From positions 1 through 30,264 of the forward strand of contig JBBJMF010000028.1 of NCBI GenBank assembly GCA_037719575.1: 30,264 nucleotides of DNA, read 5' to 3'. Positions 15,483 through 22,634 of the stretch are shown here, in pieces (within the stretch, counting starts at the first letter, position 1; each line of letters begins with the position of its first letter). The stretch is from JAWWPG01 sp037719575. GTDB lineage: Bacteria > Actinomycetota > Actinomycetes > Propionibacteriales > Nocardioidaceae. A model generated the notes under the pieces. It did not search any database and was not told the DNA's origin. It worked only from the letters and a program-made list of their open reading frames with translations. The translations under genes and the position numbers were made by a program.

Positions 15483-15511
15483 ACCGTAGGGCGAACACCT
15501 GTTCGAACCAA
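15483..15511 (-). promoter_or_regulatory. LexA-controlled promoter of recA–recX
   Basis: On the minus strand, TTGGTT (15511–15506) and TACGGT (15488–15483) are spaced by 17 bp. The perfect SOS box CGAACACCTGTTCG (15492–15505) lies in that spacer, matching the actinobacterial LexA operator CGAAC-N4-GTTCG. Bound LexA would block polymerase directly. It lies about 145 bp upstream of the recA start and just after the DUF3046 stop. Confidence 0.85.
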
Positions 15512-15523
15512 CGCGACACGCCG

Positions 15524-15718
15524 TCAGCGGTCGCGAGCCGGCAGCTCGAGCTCCTTCCAGACGGCTCGCCACACGGTCTTGGCCTCCCAGCCATCGGCGA
15601 GGGCCTGCGCCACGGTGCGCTGCTCGAGCCCGGTCACCACGTGTTCGCGCGCCCAGGTCCGCGCGTACGACGCCCCGAGCGCCGCCTCCATGCGGGCCCA
15701 GAACTCGGTATGCCGCAC
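15524..15718 (-). CDS. DUF3046 small conserved actinobacterial protein
   Basis: A 64-residue protein beginning (V)RHTEFWARMEAALGASYARTW and ending VWRAVWKELELPARDR, the hallmark sequence of DUF3046, which in actinobacteria is nearly always the gene before recA. Its function is unknown. I chose the GTG at 15718: a strong GGGGAGG ribosome binding site lies about 7 nt upstream, and homology begins at this residue, while longer frames are an antisense artefact of the histidine kinase gene. The recA SOS promoter starts right after its stop, so recA can be induced separately from this gene. Confidence 0.92.
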   Translation of the reverse strand: MRHTEFWARMEAALGASYARTWAREHVVTGLEQRTVAQALADGWEAKTVWRAVWKELELPARDR

Positions 15719-15795
15719 GTCGTACCTCCCCTGTCTCCATGGGCGCTGAAGCCCCCGGTGCCGGCCGTCAGCCGCCGACGGCCGCCACCGAGCGC

Positions 15796-16923
15796 TCAGG
15801 CGGGAAGCCGGACTAGGAAGCGGCATCCCGGCGCGTGGTTCGACACGTCGACGCTGCCCCGGTGCGCCTCGACGATGCCACGCACGATGGCCAGACCCAA
15901 GCCGGCGCCCGCAGTCGCGCCGAGCGGTTCGGGCGTGCGGGCGTGGCTTCCGCGCCACGCCACGTCGAAGACGCGGCCGAGGTCCTCCGTCGGAATCCCC
16001 CCGCACTCGTCGCTCACCGTCAGCTCGACGCCATCTCCGGTCACCCGCCCCGAGACCTCGACGGCGCCGTCGGACGGCGTGTGCCGGATCGCGTTCATCA
16101 CGAGGTTCGTCAGCACCCGGGAGAGCTCGCGGGCGTCTGCGAGCACCAGCGCGCCCTCGTCCACAGCACCGCCGAGCCGCACCCCGCGAGCGCGGGCGAC
16201 CGGGTCGGCTCCGGCGAGGGCGTCGCTGATGACGTCACCGAGCGACACCGGCTCCATGCTTAGCTGCAGGGCTCCCGAGTGGATCCGCGACAGCTCGAAG
16301 AGGTCGTCCACCATCCTGGTCATCCGGTCGACCTCTGCGCGCATCTGGGCGTGGTAACGCTCCGGGTCCTCGACCAGGTCGTCCTCGAGCGCCTCCGTCA
16401 TGGCCCGCAGCCCGGCCAGCGGCGTACGCAGGTCGTGGGACACCCACGCCACCAGCTCGCGACGCGACGACTCCAAGGCGCGCTCGCGGTCGCGTGACTC
16501 GGCGAGCCGTTGGCTCGTACGACGCAGCTCGGCCGAGACGTCCGCGAGCTCGGCCGGGCCGGACATCCGCCCGCCCGCCTGGGAGGCACCGCCCTCGTCG
16601 GCAAGGTGTCGCGCCTCGTCCTGCAGCGCCCGTGACCACCGCACGCCCGCGTGGGCGACGAACAGGGCGAACGACAGCGAGACGACCCCCGAGACGCCGC
16701 TCACCAGCAGCACGACCCGGAAGTCGTGCCCGGACAGGAACATCGCATGCGTCGTCGCCACGAGCCCGGCAATGAACCCGCCGACCGCGACGACGGCGAC
16801 GATCCCCGCACCCCAGCGGATCGACCGCTGACGCAACAGGTACGCCGCCCCAAGGCCCACCGCACCCACCAGCGCCGACCACCCGGCGGCCAGGGCGACG
16901 ATCCACCACTGGTCGGTCGTCAT
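15796..16923 (-). CDS. Sensor histidine kinase
   Basis: A 375-residue membrane kinase. Three hydrophobic segments (about 8–30, 39–60, 68–90) with very short loops leave little extracytoplasmic domain, so it probably senses a membrane-borne signal or a partner. A HAMP-like/coiled linker (100–155) precedes the dimerisation and phosphoacceptor box VAWVSHDLRTPLAG (H163). The ATPase domain has the N box (N277 in LTNLVMNAIRHTP), the G1 box (DECGGI, 305–310) and the G2 box (GAGLGLAIVRGI, 339–350). The ATG at 16923 overlaps the regulator's stop (ATGA). It is the last gene of a six-gene overlapping operon with glycosyltransferase and molybdoenzyme genes, which suggests that it controls that pathway. 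Confidence 0.93.
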   Translation of the reverse strand: MTTDQWWIVALAAGWSALVGAVGLGAAYLLRQRSIRWGAGIVAVVAVGGFIAGLVATTHAMFLSGHDFRVVLLVSGVSGVVSLSFALFVAHAGVRWSRALQDEARHLADEGGASQAGGRMSGPAELADVSAELRRTSQRLAESRDRERALESSRRELVAWVSHDLRTPLAGLRAMTEALEDDLVEDPERYHAQMRAEVDRMTRMVDDLFELSRIHSGALQLSMEPVSLGDVISDALAGADPVARARGVRLGGAVDEGALVLADARELSRVLTNLVMNAIRHTPSDGAVEVSGRVTGDGVELTVSDECGGIPTEDLGRVFDVAWRGSHARTPEPLGATAGAGLGLAIVRGIVEAHRGSVDVSNHAPGCRFLVRLPA

Positions 16924-17600
16924 CGCGCTTCCCACCGGTAGCCCACGCCCCACACGGTCGCGAGCCGGGACGGGCGCGTGGGGTCCCGCTCGACCTTCTC
17001 GCGGAGCCGCCGGACATGCACCGTGACCGTCGACTGGTCGCCGAACGACCAGCCCCACACCCGTTCGAGAAGCTCCGCGCGGGTGAACGCAGTCCCGGCG
17101 TTCGAGAGGAAGAACCGCAGCAGGTCGAACTCGCGGGTGGTCAGCGCAAGCCGCGCACCACCACGGCTGACCACGTGCTGCGAGGAGTCGAGGACGAGGT
17201 CCCCGTCGCGCAGGACGACGTCGTCGGAGGTCCGGCGCTCACCTGAGCGGCGCAGCACCGAGTCGATCCGCAGCACCAGCTCACGCGGGCTGAACGGCTT
17301 CGTGACGTAGTCGTCGGCGCCGAGCTCCAGTCCGATCACCCGGTCGGCCTCGCCACCGAGGGCCGTGAGCATCACGATCGGCACACTCCCCTGCTGACGC
17401 AGGCGACGGCAGACCTCCAGACCGTCGATCCCCGGCAGCATCAGGTCCAGGACGACGATGTCCGGTCGGGCCACCCCGACGGCGGCAAGCGCTGCCTCCC
17501 CGTCGCCAACCTCGCGCACCTCGTGACCCCCGGCGCGGAGGTAGGACACGACCACCTCGCGGACGGTCGAGTCGTCGTCAACGACGAGGATGTCAGCCAC
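16920..17600 (-). CDS. OmpR/PhoB-family response regulator
   Basis: A 226-residue regulator. The receiver domain has the acidic pocket D8–D9, phosphoacceptor D52 (VVLDLMLPG), T79 and K101 (TKPFSPREL). The winged-helix DNA-binding domain (about 128–226) contains LTTREFDLLRFFLSNAG, SFGDQSTVTVHVRRLREKVE and the final VWGVGYRWE. It pairs with the following kinase through an ATGA overlap. Its start overlaps the end of the upstream small membrane-protein gene by 8 bp, tying the two-component system into the same transcript as the sugar and molybdoenzyme genes. Targets cannot be deduced from this sequence; the divergent promoters at 21148–21269 are candidates. Confidence 0.95.
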   Translation of the reverse strand: MADILVVDDDSTVREVVVSYLRAGGHEVREVGDGEAALAAVGVARPDIVVLDLMLPGIDGLEVCRRLRQQGSVPIVMLTALGGEADRVIGLELGADDYVTKPFSPRELVLRIDSVLRRSGERRTSDDVVLRDGDLVLDSSQHVVSRGGARLALTTREFDLLRFFLSNAGTAFTRAELLERVWGWSFGDQSTVTVHVRRLREKVERDPTRPSRLATVWGVGYRWEAR

Positions 17601-18030
17601 TGTCTCCGTCCATTCGTCCGGCCTCCCGGCGGCGGGTCAGGGCAAGTGCCGCGATGACACCAAACGCCACTATGCCAGCCACCACCAGCCACCCCGTGCC
17701 GTACGACCTGTCGAGCAGGCTCGGGTTGTCCGGGCGGGCGCCGAACCTGCCCAGAACCGGGATCGCCATCACCGTCACCGTCCCCAGCACCACGAACCCG
17801 GCGGCGACCGGCCCACGGGCCCAGCTCGGCAACACCCGCACGCCGACTAGGAGCAGACCGAGGGCGATCCCGGCGAGCAGCGCGTCATGCCCCAGCACGC
17901 CCGCCACGAGCCAGATGACGGTCTGGACCAGGTTCGACAACCCCAGTCTCAGCAGCGACCAGACGCCGAACAGTCCGGCCGCGAGACCCACAAGCAGGAA
18001 GGCGCCGCGCAGCAGCTGGGGAGACCGCAT
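17593..18030 (-). CDS. Small four-helix membrane protein, unknown function
   Basis: A 145-residue protein with about four hydrophobic segments (residues 8–28, 33–65 as one or two spans, 74–92, 113–131) and a basic C-terminal tail TRRREAGRMDGDSG. I recognise no family. The ATG at 18030 shares one base with the stop of the molybdoenzyme gene (TGATG) and its own stop lies inside the response-regulator start region, so it is translationally coupled on both sides. It could be a further membrane subunit of the molybdoenzyme, a partner of the kinase whose own sensor region is minimal, or a transporter accessory. None of these is proven by the sequence. Confidence 0.75.
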   Translation of the reverse strand: MRSPQLLRGAFLLVGLAAGLFGVWSLLRLGLSNLVQTVIWLVAGVLGHDALLAGIALGLLLVGVRVLPSWARGPVAAGFVVLGTVTVMAIPVLGRFGARPDNPSLLDRSYGTGWLVVAGIVAFGVIAALALTRRREAGRMDGDSG

Positions 18031-19193
18031 CAAGCCACCTCGATCGAGGCGACCCACTTGGTCTGCAGCACTCCCGGTCGCGCCGGCGCGATGATCCGGC
18101 AGGGGAACCCGTGGTCGATGCCGAGGTCCTCGCCGTTGAGCTTCAGCGCGAGCAGCGTGTCGTCGTCGCGGACGAAGTTGGCCGGCATGTCCATCACGCT
18201 GTACGCCCCGCCCTGCTGGAGGGAGCGGACCACGATGTCGACGTCGTCGGTCGACCCCACGAGGTTCAGCAGCTCCCGCAGCTGCACGCCCACCCAGTCC
18301 GCCGACACGCTCCAGCCCTCCACACACGAGATCGGCAACGTCTTCCGGGTCTGCGGCATCGCGAGCAGCTGGGCACGGGAGAGGTGCCGCACGGTGTCGC
18401 CGTTCGTGATCGTGAGCCGGTACGACGGGTCGAGCGCGGCCGGTGTGACCTGCGCCGCGAAAGCCGACTTGTTGACCGGCAGGTCCAGCGGGCCGTCTCC
18501 GGAGCGGACCCCGAATACCGACACCGTGCGCAGCCACGGCACGGCGATGCCGGCCGTCGTGACGACCGCCAGGCCGGTAGCCACCCCCGTGGTGCGCAGC
18601 AGGCCGCGCCGGGTGAGGCCCGAGGTCGTGTCCGACATCGTCGGCCGGTCTGCCTCCTGCGAATCCTCGACGTCGGAGCCGAACGCCGCCCGGATCACCG
18701 GCAGCTTCACCGCGATGTGCACCAGGAGAGACCCGACCGCGATCCAGCCGACGGCGTAGTGCGTCCTGCGGAAGTCGAAGCCCCACGGGTACCACTGCGC
18801 CGAGTTCTGCAGCCCGGTCATGAGCTGGAAGATCGCGGCCGACACCAGGACCGCGATGGAACCACGGTCGAGGCCGTCGAGGAGCAGGGCCTTGCGCTCC
18901 CGGGGGATCCTCGCGAACAGCTTGGGGTAGACCGCCCAGAGCTTGACGAGCAGCAGCGGTACGGCGGCGGTGCCAGCAACCACATGCAGCCCCTGCGTCA
19001 CCCGGTAGAGGTTGACGGGCCTCGTCGGCAACGTGAGCCACCCCGGTGTGTCCTGCGAGAAGTGGCTGTAGAGGCCGGTGAGGAACGCGACGCCGAAGCA
19101 GATGCCGAGCCACATGCCGACCCGTGCCGCCACCGCGGGACTGCGCAGACGAGAGGTGAAATCCTCTTCCCGCGGGAGGCTCAGCCGTTGCAT
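18030..19193 (-). CDS. Membrane-anchored molybdopterin-dependent oxidoreductase (SUOX-fold)
   Basis: A 387-residue fusion. The N-terminal half has four hydrophobic helices (about 25–42, 65–88, 110–128, 145–165), like a small cytochrome b561 module. H70, H145 and H159 are possible haem ligands. A twin-arginine-like TRRGLLRTTGVATGLAVV (194–211) leads into a periplasmic sulfite-oxidase-fold domain (about 225–387), with C290 in LPISCVEGWS as the molybdenum-ligand cysteine. The family acts on sulfite, sulfoxides or related oxo-transfer substrates. The ATG at 19193 has an excellent AGGAGGGA ribosome binding site and overlaps the previous gene by 13 bp. In a cluster for a methylthio sugar, acting on the sulfur atom is an attractive but unproven role. 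Confidence 0.88.
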   Translation of the reverse strand: MQRLSLPREEDFTSRLRSPAVAARVGMWLGICFGVAFLTGLYSHFSQDTPGWLTLPTRPVNLYRVTQGLHVVAGTAAVPLLLVKLWAVYPKLFARIPRERKALLLDGLDRGSIAVLVSAAIFQLMTGLQNSAQWYPWGFDFRRTHYAVGWIAVGSLLVHIAVKLPVIRAAFGSDVEDSQEADRPTMSDTTSGLTRRGLLRTTGVATGLAVVTTAGIAVPWLRTVSVFGVRSGDGPLDLPVNKSAFAAQVTPAALDPSYRLTITNGDTVRHLSRAQLLAMPQTRKTLPISCVEGWSVSADWVGVQLRELLNLVGSTDDVDIVVRSLQQGGAYSVMDMPANFVRDDDTLLALKLNGEDLGIDHGFPCRIIAPARPGVLQTKWVASIEVA

Positions 19194-20494
19194 CTGCTCC
19201 CTCCTGTCCTGACGAGCTGGGCGAACCAGCGACCGCCCTGGTTGGTCATCCACAGCATGCGCAAGGCGGCTTCGCGCGCCAACGAGTCCAGGCAGTCGGC
19301 GCCGACGACTGCCCAGCCGAACGACGTCGACCGCCGGCCGCCGACCTCGAGGTGGACGTCGTGGGTCACCAGCCCCGAACCCGGCGGTGCCACCTCCACC
19401 ACCAGGTGACCAGCCGGCGCAAGCAGCGTCCGCACCCTCCGGAGCAGTCTCAGCGGGTCCCCGCCGATACCGATGTTCCCGTCGGCCAGCAGCACCGACT
19501 CCCAGCGCCCCTCGGCAGGCAACCCGTCGAACACGTCGCGCCGGATCGCCTGGGCGCCCCGAGCCCGCGTCTGACTGACGGCACGCGGGGCCACGTCGAT
19601 GCCCAACGCAGCCACCCCGCGAACGGCAAGTCCGTGGGTCAGCCGGCCGGGACCGCAGCCGATGTCGAGCGTCGCCCCGGCGCAGCCGGCGAGCAGCGCC
19701 TTGTCGACAACGTCACAGCTGCCGAGCCAGGTGCGCACCGGGAGCTCGACGGGCCCCTGCGGCATGCCGTGGACGAAGCACGACCTTCCTGCCAGAGCAT
19801 CGTCGAAAAGCTCAGCTGGCGAGTGGGTCCTCATGGCGAGGCGGCGCCAGGCATCGGCGAAGCGGGAGTCCGGCGCCTCGCGCGCCACCTGCGCCGCATC
19901 CGCGAGGGTGTCGACGTCGGTAAGCGCCGCCGTCTGCACCACGTGCGCTCCGGAGCTCGTCAGCATCGTGTGCGTGGCCCTTCCGGTCTGGGACGTTGAC
20001 ATCGGTACGGCGACCAGGCCCGACGCCCACCGTGGGTGCGCAAGTCCCAGGCACCACCAGCCGCCGTCGGACGCCGGGCCGAGCACGGCGTCGCAGTGCC
20101 CCTTCGCCAGCTGCTCCGAGGCCGCGTCGAGCTGCACCGGTGTGACCTGGGGGGTGTCCATGCCGATCTGGACGACGGGTGAGTGCAGCACCTTGGCCGC
20201 ATCGGCGTGACTCTGGGCGAGTCTTTGACCGAACCCGTTGCCGCGTTGAGGGAACACGTCCCACGTCGCCAGGCGCCGGGCGAGCTCCGCGGATCGTTCG
20301 GCGCTGGTCAGGTCGCCACTCAGAGCCACCACCCGCCGACCTGGCGGGAATGCTTGCTCGCAGGCGTCCAGGGTGTCGAGCAGAGCGGCTCCGGCAAGGT
20401 CCGCGGCCCCGCGGTCACCTACGTCAGCGGCGAGCCGGGTCTTGGCCTGCCCGGCAACCGGCGCCTTCGCGACCACCAGGATGCCCGGCCTCAT
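19181..20494 (-). CDS. DUF2064 (TIGR04282) GT-A/nucleotidyltransferase-like domain fused to SAM methyltransferase
   Basis: A 437-residue bifunctional protein. Residues 1–215 are TIGR04282/DUF2064: VVAKAPVAGQAKTRLA (7–22), GMDTPQVTP (111–119) and GPASDGGWWCLGL (139–151). The K…KTRL opening resembles that of CofC-like nucleotidylyltransferases, so nucleotide activation of a sugar phosphate is as likely as glycosyl transfer. Residues about 225–437 form a class I methyltransferase with DIGCGPGR (277–284), GIDVAP (298–303) and LLADGNIG (335–342). The ATG at 20494 overlaps the GT2 stop (ATGA). In M. tuberculosis, as I recall, the DUF2064 protein Rv0540 is a single domain, so the fusion is notable. 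The acceptor of the methyl group is unknown. Confidence 0.88.
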   Translation of the reverse strand: MRPGILVVAKAPVAGQAKTRLAADVGDRGAADLAGAALLDTLDACEQAFPPGRRVVALSGDLTSAERSAELARRLATWDVFPQRGNGFGQRLAQSHADAAKVLHSPVVQIGMDTPQVTPVQLDAASEQLAKGHCDAVLGPASDGGWWCLGLAHPRWASGLVAVPMSTSQTGRATHTMLTSSGAHVVQTAALTDVDTLADAAQVAREAPDSRFADAWRRLAMRTHSPAELFDDALAGRSCFVHGMPQGPVELPVRTWLGSCDVVDKALLAGCAGATLDIGCGPGRLTHGLAVRGVAALGIDVAPRAVSQTRARGAQAIRRDVFDGLPAEGRWESVLLADGNIGIGGDPLRLLRRVRTLLAPAGHLVVEVAPPGSGLVTHDVHLEVGGRRSTSFGWAVVGADCLDSLAREAALRMLWMTNQGGRWFAQLVRTGGSRCNG

Positions 20495-21147
20495 GTGAGG
20501 ACCCGCACGAAGTCGGCGGCGGCCAGGACGGAACCGCGCAGCGATCCCGAGACCTTGGAGCGGGTACCGTCCGCCCGGGCGGAGTAGGAGACGTCGTACT
20601 CCCGAATCACCCACCCGGCCTTCGCCGCCTTGCTCAGCAGCTCCACCGGGTAGCCGAACCTGCGGTCCTCGACCCCCAACGACAGCAGGTCCGCGCGGCG
20701 GCAGACTCGTGCGGGGGCGATGTCGTGCACCGGGGCGCCGAGGTGGCGGAGCCAGCGAGAGACGAGAGAGTTCCCGAGCCTCGCCGGCCAGGGGACCAGG
20801 CCCGGGGAGGTGGGGCGTCGCCGCCCGACGGCGAGCGTGCACTCCCCGGCTGAGACGGCGTCCACGAGCGGCTCCAGGTCCATCGGGTCGAACGTGCCGT
20901 CGCCGTCGATGACCGCGACGAGTTCAGCCGTGGATGCCTGGACCCCGGCGTCGACGGCCGCGCCGTACCCCGGGCGGGACTCGGACACGACGTGCGCGCC
21001 CAGCCGCCGGGCCACGGCCGCCGTGTCGTCGGTGGAGCCGTTGTCGACGACGATCACGGTCATCCCTGGCGGCACGCGGGTCAGCAGGTCGGGCAGCGCG
21101 GGGCCCTCGTCCCGGCAGGGCACCACGAGGTCACACGAAACCGCCAT
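20491..21147 (-). CDS. GT2 family glycosyltransferase, polyprenyl-phosphate sugar synthase-like
   Basis: A 218-residue GT-A enzyme with no membrane helix. It has the nucleotide-binding VDNGSTDDT (34–42), a donor region SRPGYGAAVDAG (57–68) and a metal-binding DGDGTFD (81–87), all in the DPM1/DolP-mannose-synthase pattern. Such enzymes move a sugar from an NDP-sugar to polyprenyl phosphate for use outside the membrane. The start at 21147 lies 6 nt after TAGCGT on the minus strand, suggesting a leaderless message. It heads the six-gene operon and faces a divergent polytopic membrane protein that could use its lipid-linked product. It corresponds in position and size to M. tuberculosis Rv0539, as I recall it. 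Confidence 0.88.
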   Translation of the reverse strand: MAVSCDLVVPCRDEGPALPDLLTRVPPGMTVIVVDNGSTDDTAAVARRLGAHVVSESRPGYGAAVDAGVQASTAELVAVIDGDGTFDPMDLEPLVDAVSAGECTLAVGRRRPTSPGLVPWPARLGNSLVSRWLRHLGAPVHDIAPARVCRRADLLSLGVEDRRFGYPVELLSKAAKAGWVIREYDVSYSARADGTRSKVSGSLRGSVLAAADFVRVLT

Positions 21148-21153
21148 CCCTCC

Positions 21154-21159
21154 ACGCTA
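21154..21159 (-). promoter_or_regulatory. -10 box of the six-gene operon
   Basis: TAGCGT on the minus strand ends 6 nt before the ATG at 21147, the spacing for a leaderless transcript. The GGAGGG between the box and ATG is too close to work as a normal ribosome binding site. Confidence 0.4.
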
Positions 21160-21257
21160 GGGAGCCAGACTACCGTCCGGGGGCGGCAAAGCCTTACGAA
21201 ACTCTGACGGCGGCGGCCGGGAGTGCGGATCGCAGCCGCCTGGACGGACTCGCTCTC

Positions 21258-21263
21258 TAAGGT
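21258..21263 (+). promoter_or_regulatory. -10 box of the divergent membrane-protein gene
   Basis: TAAGGT ends 6 nt before the ATG at 21270, again matching leaderless initiation. With the minus-strand box at 21154–21159 it frames a compact divergent control region of about 100 bp where one regulator could act on both units. Confidence 0.4.
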
Positions 21264-21269
21264 CGAGGC

Positions 21270-22634
21270 ATGCCGCACACCCGGCCGTACCCCGTGGCCG
21301 GTCTCCCCGTCGAGGGGCCGACCGGCCGCTTCTCGGCCGCCACCAGCGGGCTCGCGGCCGCTCTCGCGTTGATGACCGCGGCGATGGTGGTGCCTGCAGT
21401 GGCCGGGTGGGACGTCCACATCGGCTTTCCGCCGCTCTTCGCGCACTGGATGCCGAGGCTTGGACCCGGCACGGTTCCCGCGCTCGCTATCGGCGTCCTG
21501 GGCGTCGTCTACGGAGGGCGCCTCACCCAGCGGCTCTCGTGGCGTCCGCTCCTCTTCGTGGTGTGGCTGGGCGGCCTCTGCTGGCTCGCCGCACTCGCGC
21601 TCGTTGACGGCTCGGACGGTCTGTCCAGCCACATCGACACCCACGACTTCCTGCAGGTCGCCCGCGCCACGGATGACGTATCGCGGCTGCTGCACGAGTT
21701 CGTGGACCGGATGCCGCTGGGACCCGACGGCTGGCCGACCCATGTCGCCGGCCATCCCCCCGGAGCGCTGCTCTTCTTCGTGCTCCTGGTCCGGCTGGGG
21801 CTCGGTGGCAGCCTGGCGGTCGGGATCGTCGTCACGCTCGTGGCGTCGACAATCCCGGTGGCTGTGGTCAGCACCCTGCGGACCTTGGGAGCCGAGAGCT
21901 CGGCTCGGCTGGCGGCGCCCTTCCTGGTGCTCGCGCCGGCGGCGGTCTGGGAGGCCGTCTCCGCGGACGCGGTGTACGCCGGCGTCGCAGCCTGGGCGCT
22001 GGCCGCCCTCGCGACCGCCGCGACACGGCGCAGCGCCACCTGGGCGCTGGTGGCGGGACTGTTGTTCGGCGGCTGCGTGATGATGTCGTACGGCTTGCCC
22101 CTGTTGGGGTTTCTCGCGATCGCTGTGCTCGTCGTGGCCCGTTGCTATCGACCGTTCGGGTGGGCGCTGACGGGGGCGGTTGCCGTCGTGGTGGCTTTCT
22201 GGGTCGCCGGTTTCTCGTTGTGGGAGGCGTTCCCGGCGATCCACCAGCGCTACTGGGCAGGAATCGCGAGACTCCGGCCCGCGTCGTACTGGCTGTGGGG
22301 TGACGTGGCTGCACTGTGCTTCAGCGCGGGTCCGGTCCTGGGCGCAGCCGTCGGGTGCTGGCTATCGCGCGTCCGCTCAGCATGGGCTCGCCGAGCCCTT
22401 CCCCTCGGCGACGTGCGGACCGTGATGCTGCTCGGGGGGGCCGCCATGCTCTCCGTCGTGGCAGCCGACCTCTCGCTGATGAGCAAGGCGGAGGTCGAAC
22501 GCATCTGGCTGCCGTTCGTTCCGTGGCTGCTGGTCCTGTCTGCCCTCCTGCCGGCAGGCTGGCGGCGCCCGGCCCTCGGAGTCCAGGTCGCCTCGGCGCT
22601 CGTCGTGCAGCACCTGTTCCTCACGGGCTGGTAG
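21270..22634 (+). CDS. Polytopic membrane protein, probable GT-C-type glycosyltransferase
   Basis: A 454-residue protein with about 10–12 hydrophobic segments. After the first two comes a loop with DTHDFLQVARATDD…FVDRMPLGPDGWPTHVAGHPPG (about residues 124–166). The GHPPG element next to acidic residues resembles the extracytoplasmic catalytic loop of GT39/GT87-like GT-C enzymes, which use lipid-phosphate sugars. It is transcribed opposite to its neighbours, between the epimerase and GT2 genes, the position and orientation I recall for M. tuberculosis Rv0537c; Rv0541c is a similar membrane protein at the other end of that locus. It likely transfers the polyprenyl-linked sugar to a surface glycan. 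Its 3' end overlaps the epimerase gene by 14 bp. Confidence 0.75.
   Translation: MPHTRPYPVAGLPVEGPTGRFSAATSGLAAALALMTAAMVVPAVAGWDVHIGFPPLFAHWMPRLGPGTVPALAIGVLGVVYGGRLTQRLSWRPLLFVVWLGGLCWLAALALVDGSDGLSSHIDTHDFLQVARATDDVSRLLHEFVDRMPLGPDGWPTHVAGHPPGALLFFVLLVRLGLGGSLAVGIVVTLVASTIPVAVVSTLRTLGAESSARLAAPFLVLAPAAVWEAVSADAVYAGVAAWALAALATAATRRSATWALVAGLLFGGCVMMSYGLPLLGFLAIAVLVVARCYRPFGWALTGAVAVVVAFWVAGFSLWEAFPAIHQRYWAGIARLRPASYWLWGDVAALCFSAGPVLGAAVGCWLSRVRSAWARRALPLGDVRTVMLLGGAAMLSVVAADLSLMSKAEVERIWLPFVPWLLVLSALLPAGWRRPALGVQVASALVVQHLFLTGW

Noticed and set aside
17593..19113. A 506-residue minus-strand frame ending in the small membrane protein
   Set aside because: All but the last 145 residues are an out-of-frame reading of the molybdoenzyme gene. 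Only the part from ATG 18030 looks like a real membrane protein.
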